Shown here piece by piece: positions 1 through 8,013 of a stretch of 64,000 nucleotides of DNA; the first letter of the stretch is position 1, and each line of letters opens with the position of its first letter. A program made the position numbers and the translations under genes. The notes under the pieces are model-generated. The model did not search any database, was not told where the DNA came from, and saw only the letters and a program-made list of their open reading frames with translations. The DNA lies in assembly GCA_964250755.1 (NCBI GenBank), contig CAXUHB010000003.1, positions 124,001 to 188,000 of the forward strand. Direction: 5' to 3'. This DNA is from DASWOJ01 sp964250755. GTDB taxonomy: Bacteria > Pseudomonadota > Alphaproteobacteria > Acetobacterales > Acetobacteraceae.

Positions 1-1
1 C

Positions 2-1300
2 ATCGCCGAGATCATGATGCGCGCATTCATCCTGCGCCGCGTCGGCTTCATTCGGGAGGGCCAGGGCGGGGTGCTGCTGATCGGGCCGGGGCATGGCGGC
101 GACACCATCCGTCTGCAGCGGTTCATGACGCGCAACGGCTATCCGCACCGGCTGCTGGACACCAGCGTGGACCCGGATGCGGGCGGCTTCCTGGACGGGT
201 TCGACCTGCGCGGCACCGCGCTGCCGGTGGTGGTGGCGCACGATGCCCGGGGCGACGCGGCAGCGGCGGTGCTGCGGAACCCGTCCAATGCCGAGCTGGC
301 GGACGCGCTGGGCCTGACGGAGGCGTTCGACCCGGACAAGGTGTATGACGTGGCGGTGGTCGGCGCCGGGCCTGCCGGGCTGGCCGCGGCGGTGTATGCG
401 GCGTCCGAGGGGCTGAGCACCATCGTGGTCGAGGGGATGGCGCCCGGCGGCCAGGCCGGCACCTCCTCCAAGATCGAGAACTACCTGGGCTTCCCCACGG
501 GCATCAGCGGCCAGGCGCTGGCGGGCCGCGCGCAGGCGCAGGCGCAGAAGTTCGGCGCGCGGCTGGCGGTGTCCCGCGCCGCCACCCGGCTGGACTGCGG
601 CGCCACGCCCTACCGGCTGGAGCTGGAGGACGGGCACGTGCTGCCGGCGCGTGCGGTCGTAATCGCCACCGGCGCCCGCTACCGCAAGCTGGACGTGCCG
701 GGCTACGAGCGGTTCGAGGGCGGGGGCATCCACTACGCCGCGACGGGGATGGAGGCGCAGCTCTGCACGGGGGAGGAGGTCGTCGTCGTGGGCGGCGGCA
801 ACTCCGCCGGGCAGGCGGCGGTGTTCCTGTCCCGGCATGTCGAGCACGTCCACATCATGGTGCGCGCGGCGGGGCTGGCGGCCACCATGTCGGACTACCT
901 GGTGCAGCGCATCCTGCAATCCCCGCGCATCACCCTGCACACCCGGACGGAGATCACCGCGCTGGCCGGCGATGACGGCTTGCAGCAGGTCACCTGGACC
1001 CACCGCGGCACCGGCGCGTCCGAGACCCGGCGGATCGGCAGCGTGTTCGTGATGATCGGCGCCGACCCGAACTCGGAGTGGCTGGGCGGCTGCCTGGGGC
1101 TGGACGCCAAGGGCTTCGTGCTGACGGGCAAGGACGCAGACGGCAAAGTGCTGGACTCCCCGTTCGCGACGACGCTGCCGGGCATCTACGCCGTGGGGGA
1201 CGTGCGCTCCGGCTCGGTGAAGCGGGTGGCGTCGGGGGTGGGCGAGGGGTCGGTGGTGGTGCAGGCGGTCCACGGATTCCTGAACCCTGGGGTGGGCTGA
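2..1300 (+). CDS. Thioredoxin-reductase-like FAD/NAD(P)H oxidoreductase, 5' truncated by window edge
   Basis: The reading frame is open to the left edge, so the gene starts outside the window. The visible 5' part (LRRVGF, GPGHGGDT) matches the linker region of fusions that carry a cyclic-nucleotide-binding domain ahead of a thioredoxin-reductase-like domain. From about residue 115 there is a Rossmann FAD motif (VVGAGPAGLAAA), then GGQAG, and a second dinucleotide motif (VVVGGGNSAGQAA) for NAD(P)H. The C-terminal GIYAVGDVR is the typical second FAD contact. The redox-active CxxC of true thioredoxin reductases, expected just before the second Rossmann motif, is missing: the stretch reads YAATGMEAQLC. 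It is therefore probably a flavoprotein that passes electrons to something other than thioredoxin. Family is certain, substrate unknown. Confidence 0.85.
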   Translation: MAEIMMRAFILRRVGFIREGQGGVLLIGPGHGGDTIRLQRFMTRNGYPHRLLDTSVDPDAGGFLDGFDLRGTALPVVVAHDARGDAAAAVLRNPSNAELADALGLTEAFDPDKVYDVAVVGAGPAGLAAAVYAASEGLSTIVVEGMAPGGQAGTSSKIENYLGFPTGISGQALAGRAQAQAQKFGARLAVSRAATRLDCGATPYRLELEDGHVLPARAVVIATGARYRKLDVPGYERFEGGGIHYAATGMEAQLCTGEEVVVVGGGNSAGQAAVFLSRHVEHVHIMVRAAGLAATMSDYLVQRILQSPRITLHTRTEITALAGDDGLQQVTWTHRGTGASETRRIGSVFVMIGADPNSEWLGGCLGLDAKGFVLTGKDADGKVLDSPFATTLPGIYAVGDVRSGSVKRVASGVGEGSVVVQAVHGFLNPGVG

Positions 1301-1360
1301 CCGCGGGTTGCCACCCGCCGGCCCCCGCGGCATCGTCCGCGGGCAATGCGGAGCCGCCCC

Positions 1361-2554
1361 ATGTCCCTGTTCAGCAATCTGCAGCCGGAGTCCCTGGACC
1401 CGATCATGGCGGGCTTCCAGGAGTTCGGCGCCGACACGCGCGCGGACAAGGTGAACCTGGGCGTTGGCATGTACTACGACGAGGACGGGCGCATTCCGAT
1501 CCTGGAGGTGGTCAAGAAGGCCGAGGCGCGGCTGGCACCGACCATCGCCACCTGGGGCTACCTGCAGCCGGACGGCCTGCCCGCGCTGCGCGAGGCCGCC
1601 AAGCGCCTGGTGTTCGGCGATGCGCTGACGGATGGCATGGGTGGCCAGATCGTAACGGTGCAAAGCCTGGGCGGCACCGGTGCGCTGAAGCTGGGGGCGG
1701 ACGTGATCCGGCGGCTGGCGCCGGACAGCACCGTGATGCTCAGCCGGCCAACTTGGGGCAACCACCCCAGCATCTTCGCGGGCGCCGGGCTGCAGGTCGC
1801 CGAGTATCCCTACTTCGACGACGCGACGGGCGGCGTGGACTGGCCCGCCATGCGCGCGGCCGTCGCGGACATGGCGCCCGGCACCGTGCTGCTGCTGCAC
1901 GCCTGCTGCCATAACCCGACCGGCGCCGACCTGGATGCGGCGCAGTGGGGCGAATTGGCCGGGCTGATCCGGGACCGGCAGCTCTTGCCCTTCCTGGACA
2001 TGGCCTATGCCGGGTTCGCGGAGGGGCTGGAGGCGGACAGCCAGCCGGCGCGGCTCCTGGCCGGGCTGGGCGTGCCGCTGTTCGTGGCGGCCTCGTTCTC
2101 CAAGTCGTTCGCGCTCTATGGGGAGCGGATCGGCGCGCTGTCCGTGGTGGCCGCGGATGCCGCGCAGGCCAAGCTGGTGGGGGAGAAGGTGAAGGTCGCC
2201 ATACGCACCAACTACTCCACCCCGCCCAGCCACGGGGCGATGCTGGTCTCCACCATCCTGAACGACCCGGCCTTGCGCGCGGAGTGGGTGGCGGAGCTGG
2301 ACGGGATGCGCGAGCGGATCAAGCGGATGCGGGAGGGGCTGGTCGCACGGCTGGCGGGCAACAACGTGCGCGACTACGGGCGCTTCCTGCACCAGCGCGG
2401 CCTGTTCTCCTACTCCGGCCTGGACGAGGCGCGGATGGGTCGGCTGAAGGCGGAGTTCGGCATCTACGGCGTCAGCGACGGACGGCTGTGCATGGCGGCG
2501 CTGACGGGGCGGACGCTGGACCGGGTGGCGGACGGCATCCGCGCCGTCGCGTAA
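1361..2554 (+). CDS. Class I aromatic/aspartate aminotransferase (PLP enzyme)
   Basis: A 397-residue fold-type I aminotransferase of the tyrosine/aspartate aminotransferase family, which transfers the amino group of aromatic amino acids or aspartate to 2-oxoglutarate in the cytoplasm. The N-terminus has the family pattern KVNLGVGMYYDEDGR, the substrate loop contains HNPTG-like CCHNPTGAD, and the PLP lysine lies in SFSKSFALYGERIG (Lys about 248). An upstream ATG at 1346 is in frame; ATG 1361 was chosen because MSLFSNLQ is the usual start of the family. The gene lies 60 nt after the flavoprotein gene and before a palindrome and panC, on the same strand. Substrate preference (aromatic or aspartate) cannot be settled from sequence alone. 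Confidence 0.9.
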   Translation: MSLFSNLQPESLDPIMAGFQEFGADTRADKVNLGVGMYYDEDGRIPILEVVKKAEARLAPTIATWGYLQPDGLPALREAAKRLVFGDALTDGMGGQIVTVQSLGGTGALKLGADVIRRLAPDSTVMLSRPTWGNHPSIFAGAGLQVAEYPYFDDATGGVDWPAMRAAVADMAPGTVLLLHACCHNPTGADLDAAQWGELAGLIRDRQLLPFLDMAYAGFAEGLEADSQPARLLAGLGVPLFVAASFSKSFALYGERIGALSVVAADAAQAKLVGEKVKVAIRTNYSTPPSHGAMLVSTILNDPALRAEWVAELDGMRERIKRMREGLVARLAGNNVRDYGRFLHQRGLFSYSGLDEARMGRLKAEFGIYGVSDGRLCMAALTGRTLDRVADGIRAVA

Positions 2555-2597
2555 GCAAACCTCCGGGAGGTTTGCGCACAGATGAAGACTCCAGGCT
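2553..2597. repeat. Partial copy of dispersed double-palindrome element (small palindrome only)
   Basis: A 21-base palindrome, arms GCAAACCTCC (2555-2564) and GGAGGTTTGC (2566-2575) around a single G, starts immediately after the aminotransferase stop. It is followed by TGAAGACTCC. The same palindrome and downstream TGAAGACTC occur at 4411-4450, and in inverted, more diverged form at 38853-38894, but here the large inverted repeat is absent. It sits in the 50-bp gap before panC and could act as a hairpin in the transcript. Confidence 0.75.
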
Positions 2598-2604
2598 GCC
2601 GCGC

Positions 2605-3453
2605 ATGATCGTCGCCCGGGACGTGCCGGCGCTGCGCCGGGCGCTGGGCGCCCTGCCCCGGCCCCTGGCGCTCGTGCCCACGATGGGCGCGCTGCATGAC
2701 GGGCACCTGGCCCTGCTGCGGGCAGGACAGCGGCAGGCCGCCAGCACGGCGGCGTCCATCTTCGTGAACCCGCTGCAGTTCTCGGCCAGCGAGGACTTCG
2801 ACCGTTATCCCCGGGACGACGCGGCGGACCTGGCCCGGCTGGAGGCGGCAGGCTGCAACGTTGCCTGGCTGCCGTCGGTGGAGGTCATGTACCAAGCCGG
2901 CCGCGCCACGGCGGTCGAGGTCGGCGGGCCGTCCGAGGGGTTCGAGGGCGCGGCGCGTCCCGGGCACTTCCGCGGCATGGCGACGGTGGTGGCCAAGCTG
3001 CTGCACCAGGCCGGGCCGGACCTGGTGATGTTCGGGGAGAAGGACTGGCAGCAGCTGCAGGTCGTGCGCCGCATGGTGGCCGACCTGGACTGGCCGGTGG
3101 AGGTCGTGGCCGTGCCGACCCTGCGCGACCCGGACGGGTTGGCCATGTCGTCCCGCAACCGATACCTGACGCCGGAGCAGCGGGCGGTTGCGCCGGGGCT
3201 GCATCGGGTGCTGACGGAGGCGGCGCAGGCCGGCGCGGGCCAGGCGGTGCTGGCGGAGGGGGAGGCACGGCTCCGCGCGATGGGCATGGCGCCGGACTAC
3301 CTGGCGCTGGTCGAGGCCGAGACCATGCGGCCCATTGCCGCCCCGTCCGGCCCGTCGCGGCTGGTGGCGGCGGCGCGGCTGGGGACCGTGCGGCTGCTGG
3401 ACAACGTGGTGGTTGAGAACGTGCCGGTTGAGAACGTGCCGATGCCGCCGTGA
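2605..3453 (+). CDS. panC: Pantoate--beta-alanine ligase (pantothenate synthetase)
   Basis: A 282-residue cytoplasmic enzyme that condenses pantoate and beta-alanine with ATP, the last step of pantothenate (vitamin B5, CoA precursor) synthesis. Signatures: PTMGALHDGHL near the N-terminus (nucleotide-binding HxGH), FVNPLQF, the GEKDWQQLQ pantoate/ATP region, and the KMSKS-like AMSSRNRYL. Length matches the family. The start is the ATG at 2605; longer in-frame extension upstream runs antisense-like through the aminotransferase gene and has no family similarity. The last residues contain a perfect 15-nt tandem duplication (GTTGAGAACGTGCCG twice), encoding VENVPVENVP, which looks like replication slippage. 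panB is not in the window. Confidence 0.95.
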   Translation: MIVARDVPALRRALGALPRPLALVPTMGALHDGHLALLRAGQRQAASTAASIFVNPLQFSASEDFDRYPRDDAADLARLEAAGCNVAWLPSVEVMYQAGRATAVEVGGPSEGFEGAARPGHFRGMATVVAKLLHQAGPDLVMFGEKDWQQLQVVRRMVADLDWPVEVVAVPTLRDPDGLAMSSRNRYLTPEQRAVAPGLHRVLTEAAQAGAGQAVLAEGEARLRAMGMAPDYLALVEAETMRPIAAPSGPSRLVAAARLGTVRLLDNVVVENVPVENVPMPP

Positions 3454-3707
3454 GGGGCGCGGCCCAGCCAGGAACGCCGTAGGCCGCCGTGCCCGGCACC
3501 GGGGCGCCTGCCCGTGGATAGGTGGCACAGCCTGCGCCCGCTTCGGAGCCTCGCGGGGCAGCCCGGCCTGTCCGGCAGGGGGGACCAGGTGCGGCACGCA
3601 CACTCGCTGGCGTCGGAAGGGGTAGCGCTGGGCCGGCGGAGCATGGGTCGGCGTGGGCGGTGTCCGTCCCGCATGTGCTGGCGGCGGCGATGCCGGGGTA
3701 GGATGGC

Positions 3708-4304
3708 CTACCGCGACCGCCTCCAGGCATCGAAGGTCACCGTGCGTCCGGGCGGGCTGCGCTGCACGCGGGTCGGGCCGTCCTTGACCACCGCCGGGGC
3801 GTCCGGGGCGGTGCTGCTGTTCAAGGACCAGGACTCCGACCGCTCGTTGTCGAACACGAAGCCGCCCCGGACGGGGTCGAAACGGAAGGTGACGTAGTCG
3901 GTCCAGTGCTGGCCGCAGGCGACGCCGTTCTCGACGGTGAAGTAGCGGCCCTTGACCGCAATCGTGGCGCCGCCGTCCTTGAAGGGATCGCACTGCCCGC
4001 CCTCCCCGGCGCGCATCACGGCATCGTCGTTGCGCCCGGCTGGCAGGAACGAGCCGTCGGGTTGCCGCGCGAACAGCAGCAGCGGACGCACCGGCGCCGG
4101 GTCGGGATAGCGTCCGCCCGCGGCCTCGTCCTGCCGGGCGAGCGCCAGGATCCAGTACTCCTGCCCGCGGCCGGGAGCGGCCCGCACGGCGCTCAGCGCC
4201 TCGTAGCCTGGCGGCATCTGGCGGGTGACGCCGGGCGGCGGGTCCACGGCCAGGGCCGGACCGGCGACCACGGCAACGAGTGCCGCCAACGTCGGGACTT
4301 TCAC
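3708..4304 (-). CDS. Secreted hypothetical protein
   Basis: A 198-residue protein I do not recognise. It begins with a short cationic residue, a hydrophobic stretch (LAALVAVVAGPALA) and a likely signal peptidase site after AVA/ALA, so it is probably exported to the periplasm. The mature part has an EYWILALARQDE strand and two cysteines (in GQCDPF and VACGQHW) that could form a disulfide, plus a beta-rich pattern FRFDPVRGGFVFDN. The start chosen is GTG 4304 because AAGGAGGT lies six bases upstream; a further GTG at 4325 lies upstream of that Shine-Dalgarno and is unlikely. It is convergent with panC and separated from it by about 250 bp that show no gene. Confidence 0.7.
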   Translation of the reverse strand: MKVPTLAALVAVVAGPALAVDPPPGVTRQMPPGYEALSAVRAAPGRGQEYWILALARQDEAAGGRYPDPAPVRPLLLFARQPDGSFLPAGRNDDAVMRAGEGGQCDPFKDGGATIAVKGRYFTVENGVACGQHWTDYVTFRFDPVRGGFVFDNERSESWSLNSSTAPDAPAVVKDGPTRVQRSPPGRTVTFDAWRRSR

Positions 4305-4410
4305 GCGCGGACCTCCTTGCGTCACAACGGTTGCCGCATGATGCAGGACAGGCCATGCCTTGGTAAGCCGGCGCGGCCGCGCCGGGCTGGCCTGGTCCTG
4401 GCGGCCTGCC

Positions 4411-4518
4411 TAAGCAAACCTCTGGAGGTTTGCACATGGGTGAAGACTCTAAGCAGGCTTACGCGGCTTGGCGCGGCCGTAGGCCATCTGCGTGACAAGC
4501 CGCATAAGCCTGCTTAGG
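4411..4518 (+). repeat. Double-palindrome dispersed element, copy 2
   Basis: The element carries a small palindrome (arms GCAAACCTC 4414-4422 and GAGGTTTGC 4425-4433), the spacer with TGAAGACTCT, then a large inverted repeat: AGCAGGCTTACGCGGCTT (4452-4469) and AAGCCGCATAAGCCTGCT (4497-4514), 17 of 18 positions paired, with a 27-base loop. A copy with the same parts lies inverted at 38786-38894. It fills much of the 320-bp gap between the secreted hypothetical gene and the MFS gene; the rest of the gap shows no gene. Confidence 0.85.
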
Positions 4519-4624
4519 CCGCGCATCCCTGACCCGGCAAACCCGCGCATCCCAACGCGCGCGAGGGGTGCAACCTTGCCAATCCGCGCCACGTCATGCC
4601 GGCAGCCCCGGGGGACAACCCGCC

Positions 4625-5812
4625 ATGAGCCAAGCCCTAGCCGCCCCGTCCCCACAGCGCACGGTGTTCCCGGTGCTGCTTGCGGTCAGCTTCTGCCACA
4701 TGCTGAACGACCTGATCCAGTCGCTGCTGCCGGCCATCTATCCCATCCTGAAGGACGGCTACGCCCTCAGCTTCGCGCAGATCGGCTACATCACGCTGGC
4801 CTTCCAGCTCACGGCGTCGCTGCTGCAGCCGGTGGTGGGGCTGTACACCGACCGGCGCCCCGTGCCCTTCTCCTTGCCGGTGGGCATGGGCTGCACCCTG
4901 GTGGGGCTGCTGCTGCTGTCGGCGGCGGGCAGCTTCGGGCTGCTGCTGCTGGCGGCGTCCCTGGTCGGGCTGGGGTCGTCGGTGTTCCATCCGGAGTCCG
5001 CGCGGGTGGCGCGGGCGGCGTCCGGCGGGCGCTACGGGTTGGCGCAGTCGGTGTTCCAGGTGGGCGGCAACGCCGGGGCGGCGCTGGGGCCGCTGGCGGC
5101 GGCGTTCGTGGTGCTGCGCTTCGGCCAGGGCAGCATCGCCTGGTTCTCGGGGGTGGCGCTGCTGGCGATGGCGGTGCTGTGGGGCGTCAGCCGGTGGTAT
5201 GCCGCCCGCGGCGCCACGCGGAAGGTGGCGGCGGTGCATCAGAACGGGCTGTCCCGCGGACGGGTCGCGTGGTCCATCGCGGTGCTGGTGGCGCTGCTGT
5301 TCAGCAAGTTCTTCTACGTCGCCAGCCTGAACACCTACTACACGTTCTACCTGATCGAGACGTTCGGCGTGTCGGTGCAGGCGTCGCAACTGCTGCTGTT
5401 CCTGTTCCTGGGGGCGTTCGCCATCGGCGTGCTGGCGGGTGGACCCATCGGGGACCGGATCGGGCGCAAGCGGGTGATCTGGTTCTCGATCCTGGGGGTG
5501 CTGCCGTTCACGCTGGCGCTGCCCTACGCCAACCTGGCGGGGACGGCGGTGCTGACGGTCATCATCGGCCTCGTGCTGGCCTCGGCGTCGTCGGCCATCA
5601 TCGTCTATGCGCAGGAGCTGATCCCCGGCAACGTCGGGCTGGTCAACGGGTTGTTCTTCGGGCTGGCGTTCGGCTTGGGCGGCCTGGGCGCGGCGGCGCT
5701 GGGGGAGCTGATAGACCTGACCAGCATCACGACGGTGTATCGCCTGTGCGCCTACCTGCCGGCGCTGGGGCTGCTGGCGGTGTTCCTGCCGGACATGCGG
5801 CGGGCGGCGTGA
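4625..5812 (+). CDS. MFS exporter, fosmidomycin-resistance (Fsr) type
   Basis: A 395-residue inner-membrane protein with about twelve hydrophobic segments. The N-terminus SFCHMLNDLIQSLLPAIYP is characteristic of the fosmidomycin resistance/YnfM-like Fsr subgroup of the major facilitator superfamily, and a MFS loop motif appears twice (TDRRPVPF between TM2 and TM3, GDRIGRKRV in the second half). It is expected to be a proton-driven drug or metabolite exporter; the natural substrate is unknown. ATG 4625 was chosen; in-frame codons upstream to 4568 extend only into polar sequence. Promoter features were not visible, but the double-palindrome element ends 106 bp upstream. Confidence 0.88.
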   Translation: MSQALAAPSPQRTVFPVLLAVSFCHMLNDLIQSLLPAIYPILKDGYALSFAQIGYITLAFQLTASLLQPVVGLYTDRRPVPFSLPVGMGCTLVGLLLLSAAGSFGLLLLAASLVGLGSSVFHPESARVARAASGGRYGLAQSVFQVGGNAGAALGPLAAAFVVLRFGQGSIAWFSGVALLAMAVLWGVSRWYAARGATRKVAAVHQNGLSRGRVAWSIAVLVALLFSKFFYVASLNTYYTFYLIETFGVSVQASQLLLFLFLGAFAIGVLAGGPIGDRIGRKRVIWFSILGVLPFTLALPYANLAGTAVLTVIIGLVLASASSAIIVYAQELIPGNVGLVNGLFFGLAFGLGGLGAAALGELIDLTSITTVYRLCAYLPALGLLAVFLPDMRRAA

Positions 5813-5848
5813 CCAGCGCGGGGGCGACCAGCCTGGGGGCGACCCTGC

Positions 5849-5897
5849 CAAATCAGGACGTTCCGGCATAGGTCAAGTTCAAACATTCCTGATTGGC
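5849..5897. promoter_or_regulatory. Inverted repeat between MFS and DUF892 genes
   Basis: AATCAGGA at 5851-5858 and TCCTGATT at 5888-5895 form a perfect 8-bp inverted repeat with a 29-base loop, flanked by CC and GG that also pair with one bulge. It follows the MFS stop by 38 bp and precedes the ferritin-like gene by about 60 bp. It may be a terminator-like hairpin or an operator; there is no T-run. Confidence 0.35.
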
Positions 5898-5959
5898 CCG
5901 GGCGAAAACCCACCACCCGGCCCGCGTTCCCACCCCGCGCCAACAAGGGGACGAACCAC

Positions 5960-6451
5960 ATGAGCGACATAACCGAGTACTACCTGACCGGCCTCCGCAA
6001 CCAGCACGCGGTCGAGGGCCAGGCCGTCGAGACCATCCAGGGCCAGCTTGGCCGCATGGAGGACTACCCGCAGCTTCACGCCCGCATGATGCAGGAGATC
6101 GAGCGGTCCAAGACCCAGGCCACACGGCTGGAGGCCCTGCTGACGAAGCACGGCACCACCGCTTCCGCCACCAAGGAGACCGTCACCAATCTGGTCGGCA
6201 AGGTGTCGGGCATGGTCCACATGACGGCGCCGGACGAGGTCATCAAGAACGTGCTGGCCGCCACCGGCTTCAAGGCGTACGAGATCGCCTCCTACAAGAC
6301 CCTGATGGCGACGGCGGAGTTCGCCGGCATGGCCGACGACGTGGCCGTGCTGAAGCAGTCGCAGGCCGAGGAGATGGAGATGGGCGACTGGCTGGGCGAG
6401 CACCTGCCGGGCTTCGTGCAGCAGTATCTCCGCACGATGAAGGCGGCCTGA
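5960..6451 (+). CDS. DUF892 (YciE-like) ferritin-like domain protein
   Basis: A 163-residue all-helical protein of the DUF892/YciE family, four-helix-bundle ferritin-like proteins often induced by stress. It starts at the ATG after AACAAGGGGACGAACCAC, where AAGGGGA is a fair Shine-Dalgarno. The expected pattern is visible: AVEGQAVETIQGQL, HARMMQEIERSKTQATRLE, FKAYEIASYKTLMATAEF and QAEEMEMGDWLGEHLP, with Glu/His residues spaced as in di-iron bundles. Biochemical role of the family is not established. It precedes the rhodopsin gene with a hairpin between them, so joint transcription is possible but interrupted. Confidence 0.85.
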   Translation: MSDITEYYLTGLRNQHAVEGQAVETIQGQLGRMEDYPQLHARMMQEIERSKTQATRLEALLTKHGTTASATKETVTNLVGKVSGMVHMTAPDEVIKNVLAATGFKAYEIASYKTLMATAEFAGMADDVAVLKQSQAEEMEMGDWLGEHLPGFVQQYLRTMKAA

Positions 6452-6460
6452 TCCGGCCGC

Positions 6461-6484
6461 GGCGGGGCGCGGGTGCGCCCCGCC
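6461..6484 (+). terminator. GC-rich hairpin after DUF892 gene
   Basis: GGCGGGGCG (6461-6469), loop CGGGTG, then CGCCCCGCC (6476-6484): a perfect 9-bp stem beginning 9 bp after the DUF892 stop. There is no following T-run, so it may be a weak or Rho-assisted terminator that separates the DUF892 gene from the rhodopsin gene. Confidence 0.45.
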
Positions 6485-6581
6485 GGGTTGCCGGCGCCCG
6501 GTTGCCATCTAGGAAAGCCCGCGCATTCCGTCCAAGGTTGCCCCAAGGGGTCCGCCCCGCACCGCAGAAGGACCGGATGCG

Positions 6582-7367
6582 ATGACTGAGACGAATTGGC
6601 TCTGGATCGGGACGCTCGGCATGTTGGCCGGGTCGCTGCTCCTGTTCCTGGCCGGGGGCCGGCGCACGCAGGACGAGGAAGGGCACAGCCTGATCCACGG
6701 CTTCGTGCCGCTGTTCGCCGCCATTTCCTACTTCGCGATGGCCGTCCACCAGGGGGAGGCCGCGCTGACCAGCGGGCGGGTGTTCCTGTTCGCACGCTAC
6801 ATTGACTGGTCGGTGACCACGCCGGCCCTGCTGCTGGGCCTGTCCATGACGGCGTTGCACGGGGCGCGGCGGCGGCCTGGGCTGGTGGCGGGCCTGCTGG
6901 TGTCCGACGTGGTGATGATCGTGACGGGCCTGTTCTTCGGCCTGTCCCAGGCGCCGTTCATCAAGTGGGTCTGGTATGGGGCGAGCTGTGTGGCGTTCCT
7001 GGCGGTGCTATGGGCGCTGTTCGTGCCTCTCATGGAGGAGGCGCGGGCGCGGGACCAGGTGCGTCGGGACGCCTATGTGCGGAACGCCATCCTGCTGACG
7101 GTCCTGTGGGTGCTGTATCCCGTAATCGTGCTGCTGGGGCCGGACGGGACCGGGCTGCTTGGCCCCAACAGCCTGATCGGGCCGACCGTCGCGACGGCGG
7201 CGCTGACGGTGCTGGACCTCGTGGCGAAGGTCGGATACGGCGTGCTGGCGATGTTCGGCAGCAAGGCCGTGGCTTCCGCCGACCTGATCCGGGGCGAGCT
7301 GCAAGCGGCGGAGATCGCGACCCATGCGGTGCCGAGCGGGGCGCTGCGCCCGGGGCGCTACCGGTAG
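6582..7367 (+). CDS. Microbial (type I) rhodopsin, DTG motif
   Basis: A 261-residue seven-helix protein that binds retinal and is expected to act as a light-driven ion pump or sensor. Helix C reads ARYIDWSVTTPALLLGLS, which aligns with bacteriorhodopsin so that Asp75 equals the Schiff-base counterion Asp85, Thr79 equals Thr89, and Gly86 sits where the cytoplasmic proton donor Asp96 would be. Helix G reads LDLVAKVGYG: Asp212 is the second counterion and Lys216 the retinal lysine. Asp75 favours outward proton pumping; loss of the donor suggests direct or slow reprotonation. The position of the xanthorhodopsin antenna-carotenoid glycine is Tyr132 by my alignment, so no carotenoid antenna is expected. 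AAGGA lies nine bases before the ATG. No carotenoid or blh gene is nearby; retinal must come from elsewhere in the genome. Confidence 0.93.
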   Translation: MTETNWLWIGTLGMLAGSLLLFLAGGRRTQDEEGHSLIHGFVPLFAAISYFAMAVHQGEAALTSGRVFLFARYIDWSVTTPALLLGLSMTALHGARRRPGLVAGLLVSDVVMIVTGLFFGLSQAPFIKWVWYGASCVAFLAVLWALFVPLMEEARARDQVRRDAYVRNAILLTVLWVLYPVIVLLGPDGTGLLGPNSLIGPTVATAALTVLDLVAKVGYGVLAMFGSKAVASADLIRGELQAAEIATHAVPSGALRPGRYR

Positions 7368-7455
7368 GGCCACGGTGGGGCCGGCTGGCAGCCGGCGCCC
7401 TGGCCGGCATCGCGGACCCGGACGGCACGCCCCTGCTGGCGGCGAGGACGGCTTG

Positions 7456-8013
7456 ATGCCCAGCGCCTACCTTGCCGGTCCCGACGTGTTCCTGCCGGGG
7501 GCGGGCGTCCATGCCCAGCGCAAGCTGGCCATTTGCGCCCGGCACGGGATCAAGGGGATGTCGCCGTTCAGTGAGGACGTGCCCGCCCTGGACGGGCTGC
7601 CGGACGGCGACGCCTGGCTGACGATCTACCGCAGGAACATCGCCATGATGGAGGCGGCGGACCTGGTGGTCGCCAATCTGACCCCGTTCCGCGGCGTGTC
7701 CGCCGACAGCGGCACGCTGGTCGAGGTCGGATGGTTCCTGGGCCGCGGCCTGCCGGTGTTCGGCTACTCCAACAGCGCCGCTCTGTTCGACGTCCGCACC
7801 CGCGCCCACCTGGTCGCCGTCCCCGACCCCATGCCGGGCCTGGCGGTGGAGGGCTTCGGGCAGCCCGATAACCTGATGATCCCCGGCGCGGTGCTGCAAG
7901 GCGGCGGGCATCCCGTCGTCGTGCCGGCGGACGGGGTGGACCGGGCATTTGACTCGCTGGAGATGTTCGAGGCCTGCGTGGCGCTGGCGGCGCGCACTCT
8001 GGATGGGCGCTAG
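7456..8013 (+). CDS. Nucleoside 2-deoxyribosyltransferase family protein
   Basis: A 185-residue cytoplasmic enzyme of the NDT family, which swaps bases on, or hydrolyses, (deoxy)nucleosides. Family marks: YLAGPDVF near the N-terminus (substrate phosphate/ribose loop), the Asp/Asn strand ADLVVANLTPFRG, and DSGTLVEVGWFLGRG containing the catalytic glutamate. It overlaps the next gene by 11 nt, so both are likely co-translated, coupling base exchange or cleavage with nucleoside hydrolysis. It follows the rhodopsin by 88 bp on the same strand. Confidence 0.87.
   Translation: MPSAYLAGPDVFLPGAGVHAQRKLAICARHGIKGMSPFSEDVPALDGLPDGDAWLTIYRRNIAMMEAADLVVANLTPFRGVSADSGTLVEVGWFLGRGLPVFGYSNSAALFDVRTRAHLVAVPDPMPGLAVEGFGQPDNLMIPGAVLQGGGHPVVVPADGVDRAFDSLEMFEACVALAARTLDGR

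Noticed and set aside
2464..4437. Long minus-strand frame through panC
   Set aside because: Low-complexity Arg/Gly/Pro translation overlapping panC and the secreted hypothetical gene in other frames; no family similarity or ribosome-binding site.
4411..4518. Double-palindrome element as a simple rho-independent terminator
   Set aside because: It has two separate palindromes, no T-run, and a full copy elsewhere in the opposite orientation, which fits a dispersed element better.
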